64,000 nucleotides of DNA from Torymus aiolomorphi (Eukaryota > Arthropoda > Insecta > Hymenoptera > Torymidae): contig CM070873.1 of the NCBI GenBank assembly GCA_036365515.1, positions 266,582,575-266,646,574 of the forward strand. Reading direction: 5' to 3'. The notes under the pieces are model-generated. The model searched no databases, was not told the DNA's origin, and saw nothing but the letters and a program-made list of their open reading frames with translations. A program made the translations under genes and the position numbers. This document shows positions 31,395 to 45,555 of the stretch, piece by piece; within the stretch, counting starts at the first letter, position 1, and each line of letters begins with the position of its first letter.

Positions 31395-32938
31395 TTTATT
31401 ATTAAGTGGTATAATATGGCTATTGGCGAAGGTCCACTATAAAACCTAACGCGCCTTGGGCAGAACCTCCTGGGTGGCGTGGAATACTGCCGAATCTAAT
31501 GAATACGCACAATTTCATTGAAATTCCTGTTATAATGCTCTTGTTAACTAATCTAACGTAAATATTTATTATGGGGACAAAAAGCTAGTTTTGCGAGCAT
31601 CGTGTAGCTACTGCAGCACCAAACCTCTTTCTATATACTTTGTCCCACGCACTTTGAATTTCGGAATGGGTAGTTAAAGAATAAACACGAATGTTATTTA
31701 TAAAAGAATTGTTGTAAGTTCATTCTGACATGAATATATTTTTCGTTATAAAGAATATGGAATACTAAAATTTTTTAAATTTTTATGTATTTACTATTCA
31801 TTATTTTTAGAGACAAAAAGTAATTTATAAAAAAAAAAAAAATGACGTTTCTTTCTCGCGGCTTAACTAGAGTAAAATTAGTATAATAGCTTTGAAATTT
31901 TGGTTAAGGTTCGACTTTGGATACCTTTCAGATGAGTACTTTGGGCAAAAGGATTGATCCATAAATTTCAGATATTTTTGATTTTAAAATATTTTTAGAC
32001 TTTCGTTTTAATCGTAATGTCTCGAGAACGGCATAACGTATCAACTTGAAATTTATAGACAATTTTGTACGAGATATAGGCATTATGTGTGCAAAATTGT
32101 CACAAGATCGTTTGATTATTTTTGAATATATTTAACATTGAAAACTTTCCTATTTTAAAAACTAATTTTCATCGTTGCACGATGTATCGAGTAAAATATT
32201 TTTAATTGTTTTGACATTTTGTATATACGTAGAGTTTGTATATTTCTTTTCAATGAATTACTTTCGCAAAAGTTGTTGTTCATAACCTCAAGAGACATTT
32301 GATGTACAAATATTGTTCACATGTTTGGCAATATTTGTAGAAAATTTTATCAAGATCATATGGATTACATTGTCTATAAATACCAGAGATATACATGGTT
32401 AAAATTTTGTTTGCCCTTTTTCAAATCGTAAATTCTCGAGAACGACTTTATGTATAAACATGAAACTTATAGACAATTTTGTGCGTGGTATAGGCAATAC
32501 ATGTTTTCTTTTTATAATCAAAAAACCTTTTTGAATTATTGGTTATTATTATTTTTTAGATGGTACAGCCAATATTACTTAATATTATAAAGTTTCCTTT
32601 AAAGATTTAGAATTGACCAACATTTAAATTTTTTAATTTTTAAATTGTCTCTACTGTCCCATTTCTTATTAAGGACCATATTTTGGATGCCATGAATGTA
32701 CTCCCCTCCTCTTCCAGTTGTAAAGTAGAGGAGGTAATTAGTGGTATTGCCAGGCTAGGTCTGTCTTTCACTCAGGTATAAATAAGGCGACCAAGGGTTT
32801 AAACGCCACATTCAATATAGCTTTTGGCGAGAAAGCATCTGAGTCTAGGAGTCTCTTCCAACGACGTACTTCATTGCTGCAAGTAATATTGAATAACCGT
32901 TAAATTTAAATTTACGAAGAGGATTTTTAAATTTAGAA

Positions 32939-33416
32939 ATGGATTTCATTCCATCGATTACAGCACAGAAGCGAAAAAGACGGGCACTTGACGATAATGA
33001 GATAAGTAATGGACGCAATAATGAAAAAAGGTAAAAACTTCGCATATTCACAAATACTGCCCGTATACCCATAGTATCGAAGTGGATAAAAAAATTAAAA
33101 TGGTCCAAGAAGATTTGAAGCGCTTGGGGAAGCTTTAGGCATCAAAGCAATACCTCAATCATTACTTCACATGGATGAAATAATTAAAAATAATAGTTGC
33201 CCAAGAGCTATTATGAGCTTAACTGAGATGAATAGAGAAATGAAGCAGGAATTGTGCATTTTGGAAATCGAGAGGACTGAAGCTTTAGCACAGAAAAATT
33301 TGTATCAAGACAGGAGAATATGGTTAAATCAGCAGAACATTATCATGACGCAAGTCGTATTAAAAGAAAAAATTTCCGTTTTGGAAGAAAAAATCATTAA
33401 AGAAACAAAAATTTAG
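32939..33416 (+). pseudogene. Array gene copy 5, two 1-base shifts
   Basis: The A run after the NNEK codons is six rather than seven and the later G run is four rather than five. Each is a one-base loss in a homopolymer. The C-terminal coiled-coil portion is open from 33171. Confidence 0.75.
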
Positions 33417-34962
33417 TTTATTATTAAGTGGTATAATATGGCTATTGGCGAAGGTCCACTATAAAACCTAACGCGCCTTGGGCAGAACCTCCTGGGTGGC
33501 GTGGAATACTGCCGAATCTAATGAATACGCACAATTTCATTGAAATTCCTGTTATAATGCTCTTGTTAACTAATCTAACGTAAATATTTATTATGGGGAC
33601 AAAAAGCTAGTTTTGCGAGCATCGTGTAGCTACTGCAGCACCAAACCTCTTTCTATATACTTTGTCCCACGCACTTTGAATTTCGGAATGGGTAGTTAAA
33701 GAATAAACACGAATGTTATTTATAAAAGAATTGTTGTAAGTTCATTCTGACATGAATATATTTTTCGTTATAAAGAATATGGAATACTAAAATTTTTTAA
33801 ATTTTTATGTATTTACTATTCATTATTTTTAGAGACAAAAAGTAATTTATAAAAAAAAAAAAAAATGACGTTTCTTTCTCGCGGCTTAACTAGAGTAAAA
33901 TTAGTATAATAGCTTTGAAATTTTGGTTAAGGTTCGACTTTGGATACCTTTCAGATGAGTACTTTGGGCAAAAGGATTGATCCATAAATTTCAGATATTT
34001 TTGATTTTAAAATATTTTTAGACTTTCGTTTTAATCGTAATGTCTCGAGAACGGCATAACGTATCAACTTGAAATTTATAGACAATTTTGTACGAGATAT
34101 AGGCATTATGTGTGCAAAATTGTCACAAGATCGTTTGATTATTTTTGAATATATTTAACATTGAAAACTTTCCTATTTTAAAAACTAATTTTCATCGTTG
34201 CACGATGTATCGAGTAAAATATTTTTAATTGTTTTGACATTTTGTATATACGTAGAGTTTGTATATTTCTTTTCAATGAATTACTTTCGCAAAAGTTGTT
34301 GTTCATAACCTCAAGAGACATTTGATGTACAAATATTGTTCACATGTTTGGCAATATTTGTAGAAAATTTTATCAAGATCATATGGATTACATTGTCTAT
34401 AAATACCAGAGATATACATGGTTAAAATTTTGTTTGCCCTTTTTTCAAATCGTAAATTCTCGAGAACGACTTTATGTATAAACATGAAACTTATAGACAA
34501 TTTTGTGCGTGGTATAGGCAATACATGTTTTCTTTTTATAATCAAAAAACCTTTTTGAATTATTGGTTATTATTATTTTTTAGATGGTACAGCCAATATT
34601 ACTTAATATTATAAAGTTTCCTTTAAAGATTTAGAATTGACCAACATTTAAATTTTTTAATTTTTAAATTGTCTCTACTGTCCCATTTCTTATTAAGGAC
34701 CATATTTTGGATGCCATGAATGTACTCCCCTCCTCTTCCAGTTGTAAAGTAGAGGAGGTAATTAGTGGTATTGCCAGGCTAGGTCTGTCTTTCACTCAGG
34801 TATAAATAAGGCGACCAAGGGTTTAAACGCCACATTCAATATAGCTTTTGGCGAGAAAGCATCTGAGTCTAGGAGTCTCTTCCAACGACGTACTTCATTG
34901 CTGCAAGTAATATTGAATAACCGTTAAATTTAAATTTACGAAGAGGATTTTTAAATTTAGAA

Positions 34963-35441
34963 ATGGATTTCATTCCATCGATTACAGCACAGAAGCGAAA
35001 AAGACGGGCACTTGACGATAATGAGATAAGTAATGGACGCAATAATGAAAAAAAGGTAAAAACTTCGCATATTCACAAATACTGCCCGTATACCCATAGT
35101 ATCGAAGTGGATAAAAAAATTAAAATGGTCCAAGAAGATTTGAAGCGCTTGGGGAAGCTTTAGGCATCAAAGCAATACCTCAATCATTACTTCACATGGA
35201 TGAAATAATTAAAAATAATAGTTGCCCAAGAGCTATTATGAGCTTAACTGAGATGAATAGAGAAATGAAGCAGGAATTGTGCATTTTGGAAATCGAGAGG
35301 ACTGAAGCTTTAGCACAGAAAAATTTGTATCAAGACAGGAGAATATGGTTAAATCAGCAGAACATTATCATGACGCAAGTCGTATTAAAAGAAAAAATTT
35401 CCGTTTTGGAAGAAAAAATCATTAAAGAAACAAAAATTTAG
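34963..35441 (+). pseudogene. Array gene copy 6, one 1-base shift
   Basis: Same lesion as the copy at 30916: the seven-A run is kept and the G run is shortened to four. The N-terminal 66 codons and the C-terminal frame from 35196 are open. Confidence 0.75.
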
Positions 35442-36986
35442 TTTATTATTAAGTGGTATAATATGGCTATTGGCGAAGGTCCACTATAAAACCTAACGCG
35501 CCTTGGGCAGAACCTCCTGGGTGGCGTGGAATACTGCCGAATCTAATGAATACGCACAATTTCATTGAAATTCCTGTTATAATGCTCTTGTTAACTAATC
35601 TAACGTAAATATTTATTATGGGGACAAAAAGCTAGTTTTGCGAGCATCGTGTAGCTACTGCAGCACCAAACCTCTTTCTATATACTTTGTCCCACGCACT
35701 TTGAATTTCGGAATGGGTAGTTAAAGAATAAACACGAATGTTATTTATAAAAGAATTGTTGTAAGTTCATTCTGACATGAATATATTTTTCGTTATAAAG
35801 AATATGGAATACTAAATTTTTAAAATTTTTATGTATTTACTATTCATTATTTTTAGAGACAAAAAGTAATTTATAAAAAAAAAAAAAAATGACGTTTCTT
35901 TCTCGCGGCTTAACTAGAGTAAAATTAGTATAATAGCTTTGAAATTTTGGTTAAGGTTCGACTTTGGATACCTTTCAGATGAGTACTTTGGGCAAAAGGA
36001 TTGATCCATAAATTTCAGATATTTTTGATTTTAAAATATTTTTAGACTTTCGTTTTAATCGTAATGTCTCGAGAACGGCATAACGTATCAACTTGAAATT
36101 TATAGACAATTTTGTACGAGATATAGGCATTATGTGTGCAAAATTGTCACAAGATCGTTTGATTATTTTTGAATATATTTAACATTGAAAACTTTCCTAT
36201 TTTAAAAACTAATTTTCATCGTTGCACGATGTATCGAGTAAAATATTTTTAATTGTTTTGACATTTTGTATATACGTAGAGTTTGTATATTTCTTTTCAA
36301 TGAATTACTTTCGCAAAAGTTGTTGTTCATAACCTCAAGAGACATTTGATGTACAAATATTGTTCACATGTTTGGCAATATTTGTAGAAAATTTTATCAA
36401 GATCATATGGATTACATTGTCTATAAATACCAGAGATATACATGGTTAAAATTTTGTTTGCCCTTTTTTCAAATCGTAAATTCTCGAGAACGACTTTATG
36501 TATAAACATGAAACTTATAGACAATTTTGTGCGTGGTATAGGCAATACATGTTTTCTTTTTATAATCAAAAAACCTTTTTGAATTATTGGTTATTATTAT
36601 TTTTTAGATGGTACAGCCAATATTACTTAATATTATAAAGTTTCCTTTAAAGATTTAGAATTGACCAACATTTAAATTTTTTAATTTTTAAATTGTCTCT
36701 ACTGTCCCATTTCTTATTAAGGACCATATTTTGGATGCCATGAATGTACTCCCCTCCTCTTCCAGTTGTAAAGTAGAGGAGGTAATTAGTGGTATTGCCA
36801 GGCTAGGTCTGTCTTTCACTCAGGTATAAATAAGGCGACCAAGGGTTTAAACGCCACATTCAATATAGCTTTTGGCGAGAAAGCATCTGAGTCTAGGAGT
36901 CTCTTCCAACGACGTACTTCATTGCTGCAAGTAATATTGAATAACCGTTAAATTTAAATTTACGAAGAGGATTTTTAAATTTAGAA

Positions 36987-37464
36987 ATGGATTTCATTCC
37001 ATCGATTACAGCACAGAAGCGAAAAAGACGGGCACTTGACGATAATGAGATAAGTAATGGACGCAATAATGAAAAAAGGTAAAAACTTCGCATATTCACA
37101 AATACTGCCCGTATACCCATAGTATCGAAGTGGATAAAAAAATTAAAATGGTCCAAGAAGATTTGAAGCGCTTGGGGAAGCTTTAGGCATCAAAGCAATA
37201 CCTCAATCATTACTTCACATGGATGAAATAATTAAAAATAATAGTTGCCCAAGAGCTATTATGAGCTTAACTGAGATGAATAGAGAAATGAAGCAGGAAT
37301 TGTGCATTTTGGAAATCGAGAGGACTGAAGCTTTAGCACAGAAAAATTTGTATCAAGACAGGAGAATATGGTTAAATCAGCAGAACATTATCATGACGCA
37401 AGTCGTATTAAAAGAAAAAATTTCCGTTTTGGAAGAAAAAATCATTAAAGAAACAAAAATTTAG
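36987..37464 (+). pseudogene. Array gene copy 7, two 1-base shifts
   Basis: Six-A and four-G runs, as in the copy at 32939. The C-terminal part is open from 37219. Confidence 0.75.
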
Positions 37465-39004
37465 TTTATTATTAAGTGGTATAATATGGCTATTGGCGAA
37501 GGTCCACTATAAAACCTAACGCGCCTTGGGCAGAACCTCCTGGGTGGCGTGGAATACTGCCGAATCTAATGAATACGCACAATTTCATTGAAATTCCTGT
37601 TATAATGCTCTTGTTAACTAATCTAACGTAAATATTTATTATGGGGACAAAAAGCTAGTTTTGCGAGCATCGTGTAGCTACTGCAGCACCAAACCTCTTT
37701 CTATATACTTTGTCCCACGCACTTTGAATTTCGGAATGGGTAGTTAAAGAATAAACACGAATGTTATTTATAAAAGAATTGTTGTAAGTTCATTCTGACA
37801 TGAATATATTTTTCGTTATAAAGAATATGGAATACTAAATTTTTTAAATTTTTATGTATTTACTATTCATTATTTTTAGAGACAAAAAGTAATTTATAAA
37901 AAAAAAAAAATGACGTTTCTTTCTCGCGGCTTAACTAGAGTAAAATTAGTATAATAGCTTTGAAATTTTGGTTAAGGTTCGACTTTGGATACCTTTCAGA
38001 TGAGTACTTTGGGCAAAAGGATTGATCCATAAATTTCAGATATTTTTGATTTTAAAATATTTTTAGACTTTCGTTTTAATCGTAATGTCTCGAGAACGGC
38101 ATAACGTATCAACTTGAAATTTATAGACAATTTTGTACGAGATATAGGCATTATGTGTGCAAAATTGTCACAAGATCGTTTGATTATTTTTGAATATATT
38201 TAACATTGAAAACTTTCCTATTTTAAAAACTAATTTTCATCGTTGCACGATGTATCGAGTAAAATATTTTTAATTGTTTTGACATTTTGTATATACGTAG
38301 AGTTTGTATATTTCTTTTCAATGAATTACTTTCGCAAAAGTTGTTGTTCATAACCTCAAGAGACATTTGATGTACAAATATTGTTCACATGTTTGGCAAT
38401 ATTTGTAGAAAATTTTATCAAGATCATATGGATTACATTGTCTATAAATACCAGAGATATACATGGTTAAAATTTTGTTTGCCCTTTTTTCAAATCGTAA
38501 ATTCTCGAGAACGACTTTATGTATAAACATGAAACTTATAGACAATTTTGTGCGTGGTATAGGCAATACATGTTTTCTTTTTATAATCAAAAAACCTTTT
38601 TGAATTATTGGTTATTATTATAGAGATGGTACAGCCAATATTACTTAATATTATAAAGTTTCCTTTAAAGATTTAGAATTGACCAACATTTAAATTTTTT
38701 AATTTTTAAATTGTCTCTACTGTCCCATTTCTTATTAAGGACCATATTTTGGATGCCATGAATGTACTCCCCTCCTCTTCCAGTTGTAAAGTAGAGGAGG
38801 TAATTAGTGGTATTGCCAGGCTAGGTCTGTCTTTCACTCAGGTATAAATAAGGCGACCAAGGGTTTAAACGCCACATTCAATATAGCTTTTGGCGAGAAA
38901 GCATCTGAGTCTAGGAGTCTCTTCCAACGACGTACTTCATTGCTGCAAGTAATATTGAATAACCGTTAAATTTAAATTTACGAAGAGGATTTTTAAATTT
39001 AGAA

Positions 39005-39483
39005 ATGGATTTCATTCCATCGATTACAGCACAGAAGCGAAAAAGACGGGCACTTGACGATAATGAGATAAGTAATGGACGCAATAATGAAAAAAAGGTA
39101 AAAACTTCGCATATTCACAAATACTGCCCGTATACCCATAGTATCGAAGTGGATAAAAAAATTAAAATGGTCCAAGAAGATTTGAAGCGCTTGGGGAAGC
39201 TTTAGGCATCAAAGCAATACCTCAATCATTACTTCACATGGATGAAATAATTAAAAATAATAGTTGCCCAAGAGCTATTATGAGCTTAACTGAGATGAAT
39301 AGAGAAATGAAGCAGGAATTGTGCATTTTGGAAATCGAGAGGACTGAAGCTTTAGCACAGAAAAATTTGTATCAAGACAGGAGAATATGGTTAAATCAGC
39401 AGAACATTATCATGACGCAAGTCGTATTAAAAGAAAAAATTTCCGTTTTGGAAGAAAAAATCATTAAAGAAACAAAAATTTAG
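39005..39483 (+). pseudogene. Array gene copy 8, one 1-base shift
   Basis: Seven-A and four-G runs, as in the copies at 30916 and 34963. In the spacer upstream, the T-rich stretch before GATGGTACAGCC is replaced by a shorter form (TTATTATAGAGATGG). Confidence 0.75.
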
Positions 39484-41029
39484 TTTATTATTAAGTGGTA
39501 TAATATGGCTATTGGCGAAGGTCCACTATAAAACCTAACGCGCCTTGGGCAGAACCTCCTGGGTGGCGTGGAATACTGCCGAATCTAATGAATACGCACA
39601 ATTTCATTGAAATTCCTGTTATAATGCTCTTGTTAACTAATCTAACGTAAATATTTATTATGGGGACAAAAAGCTAGTTTTGCGAGCATCGTGTAGCTAC
39701 TGCAGCACCAAACCTCTTTCTATATACTTTGTCCCACGCACTTTGAATTTCGGAATGGGTAGTTAAAGAATAAACACGAATGTTATTTATAAAAGAATTG
39801 TTGTAAGTTCATTCTGACATGAATATATTTTTCGTTATAAAGAATATGGAATACTAAAATTTTTTAAATTTTTATGTATTTACTATTCATTATTTTTAGA
39901 GACAAAAAGTAATTTATAAAAAAAAAAAAAATGACGTTTCTTTCTCGCGGCTTAACTAGAGTAAAATTAGTATAATAGCTTTGAAATTTTGGTTAAGGTT
40001 CGACTTTGGATACCTTTCAGATGAGTACTTTGGGCAAAAGGATTGATCCATAAATTTCAGATATTTTTGATTTTAAAATATTTTTAGACTTTCGTTTTAA
40101 TCGTAATGTCTCGAGAACGGCATAACGTATCAACTTGAAATTTATAGACAATTTTGTACGAGATATAGGCATTATGTGTGCAAAATTGTCACAAGATCGT
40201 TTGATTATTTTTGAATATATTTAACATTGAAAACTTTCCTATTTTAAAAACTAATTTTCATCGTTGCACGATGTATCGAGTAAAATATTTTTAATTGTTT
40301 TGACATTTTGTATATACGTAGAGTTTGTATATTTCTTTTCAATGAATTACTTTCGCAAAAGTTGTTGTTCATAACCTCAAGAGACATTTGATGTACAAAT
40401 ATTGTTCACATGTTTGGCAATATTTGTAGAAAATTTTATCAAGATCATATGGATTACATTGTCTATAAATACCAGAGATATACATGGTTAAAATTTTGTT
40501 TGCCCTTTTTTCAAATCGTAAATTCTCGAGAACGACTTTATGTATAAACATGAAACTTATAGACAATTTTGTGCGTGGTATAGGCAATACATGTTTTCTT
40601 TTTATAATCAAAAAACCTTTTTGAATTATTGGTTATTATTATTTTTTTAGATGGTACAGCCAATATTACTTAATATTATAAAGTTTCCTTTAAAGATTTA
40701 GAATTGACCAACATTTAAATTTTTTAATTTTTAAATTGTCTCTACTGTCCCATTTCTTATTAAGGACCATATTTTGGATGCCATGAATGTACTCCCCTCC
40801 TCTTCCAGTTGTAAAGTAGAGGAGGTAATTAGTGGTATTGCCAGGCTAGGTCTGTCTTTCACTCAGGTATAAATAAGGCGACCAAGGGTTTAAACGCCAC
40901 ATTCAATATAGCTTTTGGCGAGAAAGCATCTGAGTCTAGGAGTCTCTTCCAACGACGTACTTCATTGCTGCAAGTAATATTGAATAACCGTTAAATTTAA
41001 ATTTACGAAGAGGATTTTTAAATTTAGAA

Positions 41030-41507
41030 ATGGATTTCATTCCATCGATTACAGCACAGAAGCGAAAAAGACGGGCACTTGACGATAATGAGATAAGTAA
41101 TGGACGCAATAATGAAAAAAGGTAAAAACTTCGCATATTCACAAATACTGCCCGTATACCCATAGTATCGAAGTGGATAAAAAAATTAAAATGGTCCAAG
41201 AAGATTTGAAGCGCTTGGGGAAGCTTTAGGCATCAAAGCAATACCTCAATCATTACTTCACATGGATGAAATAATTAAAAATAATAGTTGCCCAAGAGCT
41301 ATTATGAGCTTAACTGAGATGAATAGAGAAATGAAGCAGGAATTGTGCATTTTGGAAATCGAGAGGACTGAAGCTTTAGCACAGAAAAATTTGTATCAAG
41401 ACAGGAGAATATGGTTAAATCAGCAGAACATTATCATGACGCAAGTCGTATTAAAAGAAAAAATTTCCGTTTTGGAAGAAAAAATCATTAAAGAAACAAA
41501 AATTTAG
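41030..41507 (+). pseudogene. Array gene copy 9, two 1-base shifts
   Basis: Six-A and four-G runs. The C-terminal part is open from 41262. Confidence 0.75.
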
Positions 41508-43052
41508 TTTATTATTAAGTGGTATAATATGGCTATTGGCGAAGGTCCACTATAAAACCTAACGCGCCTTGGGCAGAACCTCCTGGGTGGCGTGGAATAC
41601 TGCCGAATCTAATGAATACGCACAATTTCATTGAAATTCCTGTTATAATGCTCTTGTTAACTAATCTAACGTAAATATTTATTATGGGGACAAAAAGCTA
41701 GTTTTGCGAGCATCGTGTAGCTACTGCAGCACCAAACCTCTTTCTATATACTTTGTCCCACGCACTTTGAATTTCGGAATGGGTAGTTAAAGAATAAACA
41801 CGAATGTTATTTATAAAAGAATTGTTGTAAGTTCATTCTGACATGAATATATTTTTCGTTATAAAGAATATGGAATACTAAAATTTTTAAATTTTTATGT
41901 ATTTACTATTCATTATTTTTAGAGACAAAAAGTAATTTATAAAAAAAAAAAAAAAATGACGTTTCTTTCTCGCGGCTTAACTAGAGTAAAATTAGTATAA
42001 TAGCTTTGAAATTTTGGTTAAGGTTCGACTTTGGATACCTTTCAGATGAGTACTTTGGGCAAAAGGATTGATCCATAAATTTCAGATATTTTTGATTTTA
42101 AAATATTTTTAGACTTTCGTTTTAATCGTAATGTCTCGAGAACGGCATAACGTATCAACTTGAAATTTATAGACAATTTTGTACGAGATATAGGCATTAT
42201 GTGTGCAAAATTGTCACAAGATCGTTTGATTATTTTTGAATATATTTAACATTGAAAACTTTCCTATTTTAAAAACTAATTTTCATCGTTGCACGATGTA
42301 TCGAGTAAAATATTTTTAATTGTTTTGACATTTTGTATATACGTAGAGTTTGTATATTTCTTTTCAATGAATTACTTTCGCAAAAGTTGTTGTTCATAAC
42401 CTCAAGAGACATTTGATGTACAAATATTGTTCACATGTTTGGCAATATTTGTAGAAAATTTTATCAAGATCATATGGATTACATTGTCTATAAATACCAG
42501 AGATATACATGGTTAAAATTTTGTTTGCCCTTTTTTCAAATCGTAAATTCTCGAGAACGACTTTATGTATAAACATGAAACTTATAGACAATTTTGTGCG
42601 TGGTATAGGCAATACATGTTTCTTTTTATAATCAAAAAACCTTTTTGAATAATTGGTTATTATTATTTTTTAGATGGTACAGCCAATATTACTTAATATT
42701 ATAAAGTTTCCTTTAAAGATTTAGAATTGACCAACATTTAAATTTTTTAATTTTTAAATTGTCTCTACTGTCCCATTTCTTATTAAGGACCATATTTTGG
42801 ATGCCATGAATGTACTCCCCTCCTCTTCCAGTTGTAAAGTAGAGGAGGTAATTAGTGGTATTGCCAGGCTAGGTCTGTCTTTCACTCAGGTATAAATAAG
42901 GCGACCAAGGGTTTAAACGCCACATTCAATATAGCTTTTGGCGAGAAAGCATCTGAGTCTAGGAGTCTCTTCCAACGACGTACTTCATTGCTGCAAGTAA
43001 TATTGAATAACCGTTAAATTTAAATTTACGAAGAGGATTTTTAAATTTAGAA

Positions 43053-43530
43053 ATGGATTTCATTCCATCGATTACAGCACAGAAGCGAAAAAGACGGGCA
43101 CTTGACGATAATGAGATAAGTAATGGACGCAATAATGAAAAAAGGTAAAAACTTCGCATATTCACAAATACTGCCCGTATACCCATAGTATCGAAGTGGA
43201 TAAAAAAATTAAAATGGTCCAAGAAGATTTGAAGCGCTTGGGGAAGCTTTAGGCATCAAAGCAATACCTCAATCATTACTTCACATGGATGAAATAATTA
43301 AAAATAATAGTTGCCCAAGAGCTATTATGAGCTTAACTGAGATGAATAGAGAAATGAAGCAGGAATTGTGCATTTTGGAAATCGAGAGGACTGAAGCTTT
43401 AGCACAGAAAAATTTGTATCAAGACAGGAGAATATGGTTAAATCAGCAGAACATTATCATGACGCAAGTCGTATTAAAAGAAAAAATTTCCGTTTTGGAA
43501 GAAAAAATCATTAAAGAAACAAAAATTTAG
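43053..43530 (+). pseudogene. Array gene copy 10, two 1-base shifts
   Basis: Six-A and four-G runs, the same as its left neighbour, so the alternation of six- and seven-A copies seen to the left breaks here. The C-terminal part is open from 43285. Confidence 0.75.
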
Positions 43531-45077
43531 TTTATTATTAAGTGGTATAATATGGCTATTGGCGAAGGTCCACTATAAAACCTAACGCGCCTTGGGCAGA
43601 ACCTCCTGGGTGGCGTGGAATACTGCCGAATCTAATGAATACGCACAATTTCATTGAAATTCCTGTTATAATGCTCTTGTTAACTAATCTAACGTAAATA
43701 TTTATTATGGGGACAAAAAGCTAGTTTTGCGAGCATCGTGTAGCTACTGCAGCACCAAACCTCTTTCTATATACTTTGTCCCACGCACTTTGAATTTCGG
43801 AATGGGTAGTTAAAGAATAAACACGAATGTTATTTATAAAAGAATTGTTGTAAGTTCATTCTGACATGAATATATTTTTCGTTATAAAGAATATGGAATA
43901 CTAAAATTTTTTAAATTTTTATGTATTTACTATTCATTATTTTTAGAGACAAAAAGTAATTTATAAAAAAAAAAAAAAAATGACGTTTCTTTCTCGCGGC
44001 TTAACTAGAGTAAAATTAGTATAATAGCTTTGAAATTTTGGTTAAGGTTCGACTTTGGATACCTTTCAGATGAGTACTTTGGGCAAAAGGATTGATCCAT
44101 AAATTTCAGATATTTTTGATTTTAAAATATTTTTAGACTTTCGTTTTAATCGTAATGTCTCGAGAACGGCATAACGTATCAACTTGAAATTTATAGACAA
44201 TTTTGTACGAGATATAGGCATTATGTGTGCAAAATTGTCACAAGATCGTTTGATTATTTTTGAATATATTTAACATTGAAAACTTTCCTATTTTAAAAAC
44301 TAATTTTCATCGTTGCACGATGTATCGAGTAAAATATTTTTAATTGTTTTGACATTTTGTATATACGTAGAGTTTGTATATTTCTTTTCAATGAATTACT
44401 TTCGCAAAAGTTGTTGTTCATAACCTCAAGAGACATTTGATGTACAAATATTGTTCACATGTTTGGCAATATTTGTAGAAAATTTTATCAAGATCATATG
44501 GATTACATTGTCTATAAATACCAGAGATATACATGGTTAAAATTTTGTTTGCCCTTTTTTCAAATCGTAAATTCTCGAGAACGACTTTATGTATAAACAT
44601 GAAACTTATAGACAATTTTGTGCGTGGTATAGGCAATACATGTTTTCTTTTTATAATCAAAATCCTTTTTGAATTATTGGTTATTATTATTTTTTTAGAT
44701 GGTACAGCCAATATTACTTAATATTATAAAGTTTCCTTTAAAGATTTAGAATTGACCAACATTTAAATTTTTTAATTTTTAAATTGTCTCTACTGTCCCA
44801 TTTCTTATTAAGGACCATATTTTGGATGCCATGAATGTACTCCCCTCCTCTTCCAGTTGTAAAGTAGAGGAGGTAATTAGTGGTATTGCCAGGCTAGGTC
44901 TGTCTTTCACTCAGGTATAAATAAGGCGACCAAGGGTTTAAACGCCACATTCAATATAGCTTTTGGCGAGAAAGCATCTGAGTCTAGGAGTCTCTTCCAA
45001 CGACGTACTTCATTGCTGCAAGTAATATTGAATAACCGTTAAATTTAAATTTACGAAGAGGATTTTTAAATTTAGAA

Positions 45078-45555
45078 ATGGATTTCATTCCATCGATTAC
45101 AGCACAGAAGCGAAAAAGACGGGCACTTGACGATAATGAGATAAGTAATGGACGCAATAATGAAAAAAGGTAAAAACTTCGCATATTCACAAATACTGCC
45201 CGTATACCCATAGTATCGAAGTGGATAAAAAAATTAAAATGGTCCAAGAAGATTTGAAGCGCTTGGGGGAGGTTTAGGCATCAAAGCAATACCTCAATCA
45301 TTACTTCACATGGATGAAATAATTAAAAATAATAGTTGCCCAAGAGCTATTATGAGCTTAACTGAGATGAATAGAGAAATGAAGCAGGAATTGTGCATTT
45401 TGGAAATCGAGAGGACTGAAGCTTTAGCACAGAAAAATTTGTATCAAGACAGGAGAATATGGTTAAATCAGCAGAACATTATCATGACGCAAGTCGTATT
45501 AAAAGAAAAAATTTCCGTTTTGGAAGAAAAAATCATTAAAGAAACAAAAATTTAG
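45078..45555 (+). pseudogene. Array gene copy 11, shifted, with a variant G-run region
   Basis: Six-A run. The second lesion differs from its neighbours: the sequence reads GGGGGAGGTTTAGG, so five G are kept but AAGC has become AGG, a net loss of one base outside a pure homopolymer. This is more likely a real mutation. The C-terminal part is open from 45310. Confidence 0.75.

Noticed and set aside
32845..33108. An 87-codon minus-strand frame opposite the array gene
   Set aside because: It is a shadow of the plus-strand gene; it appears only in copies whose plus-strand frame has the six-A shift and has no features of its own.
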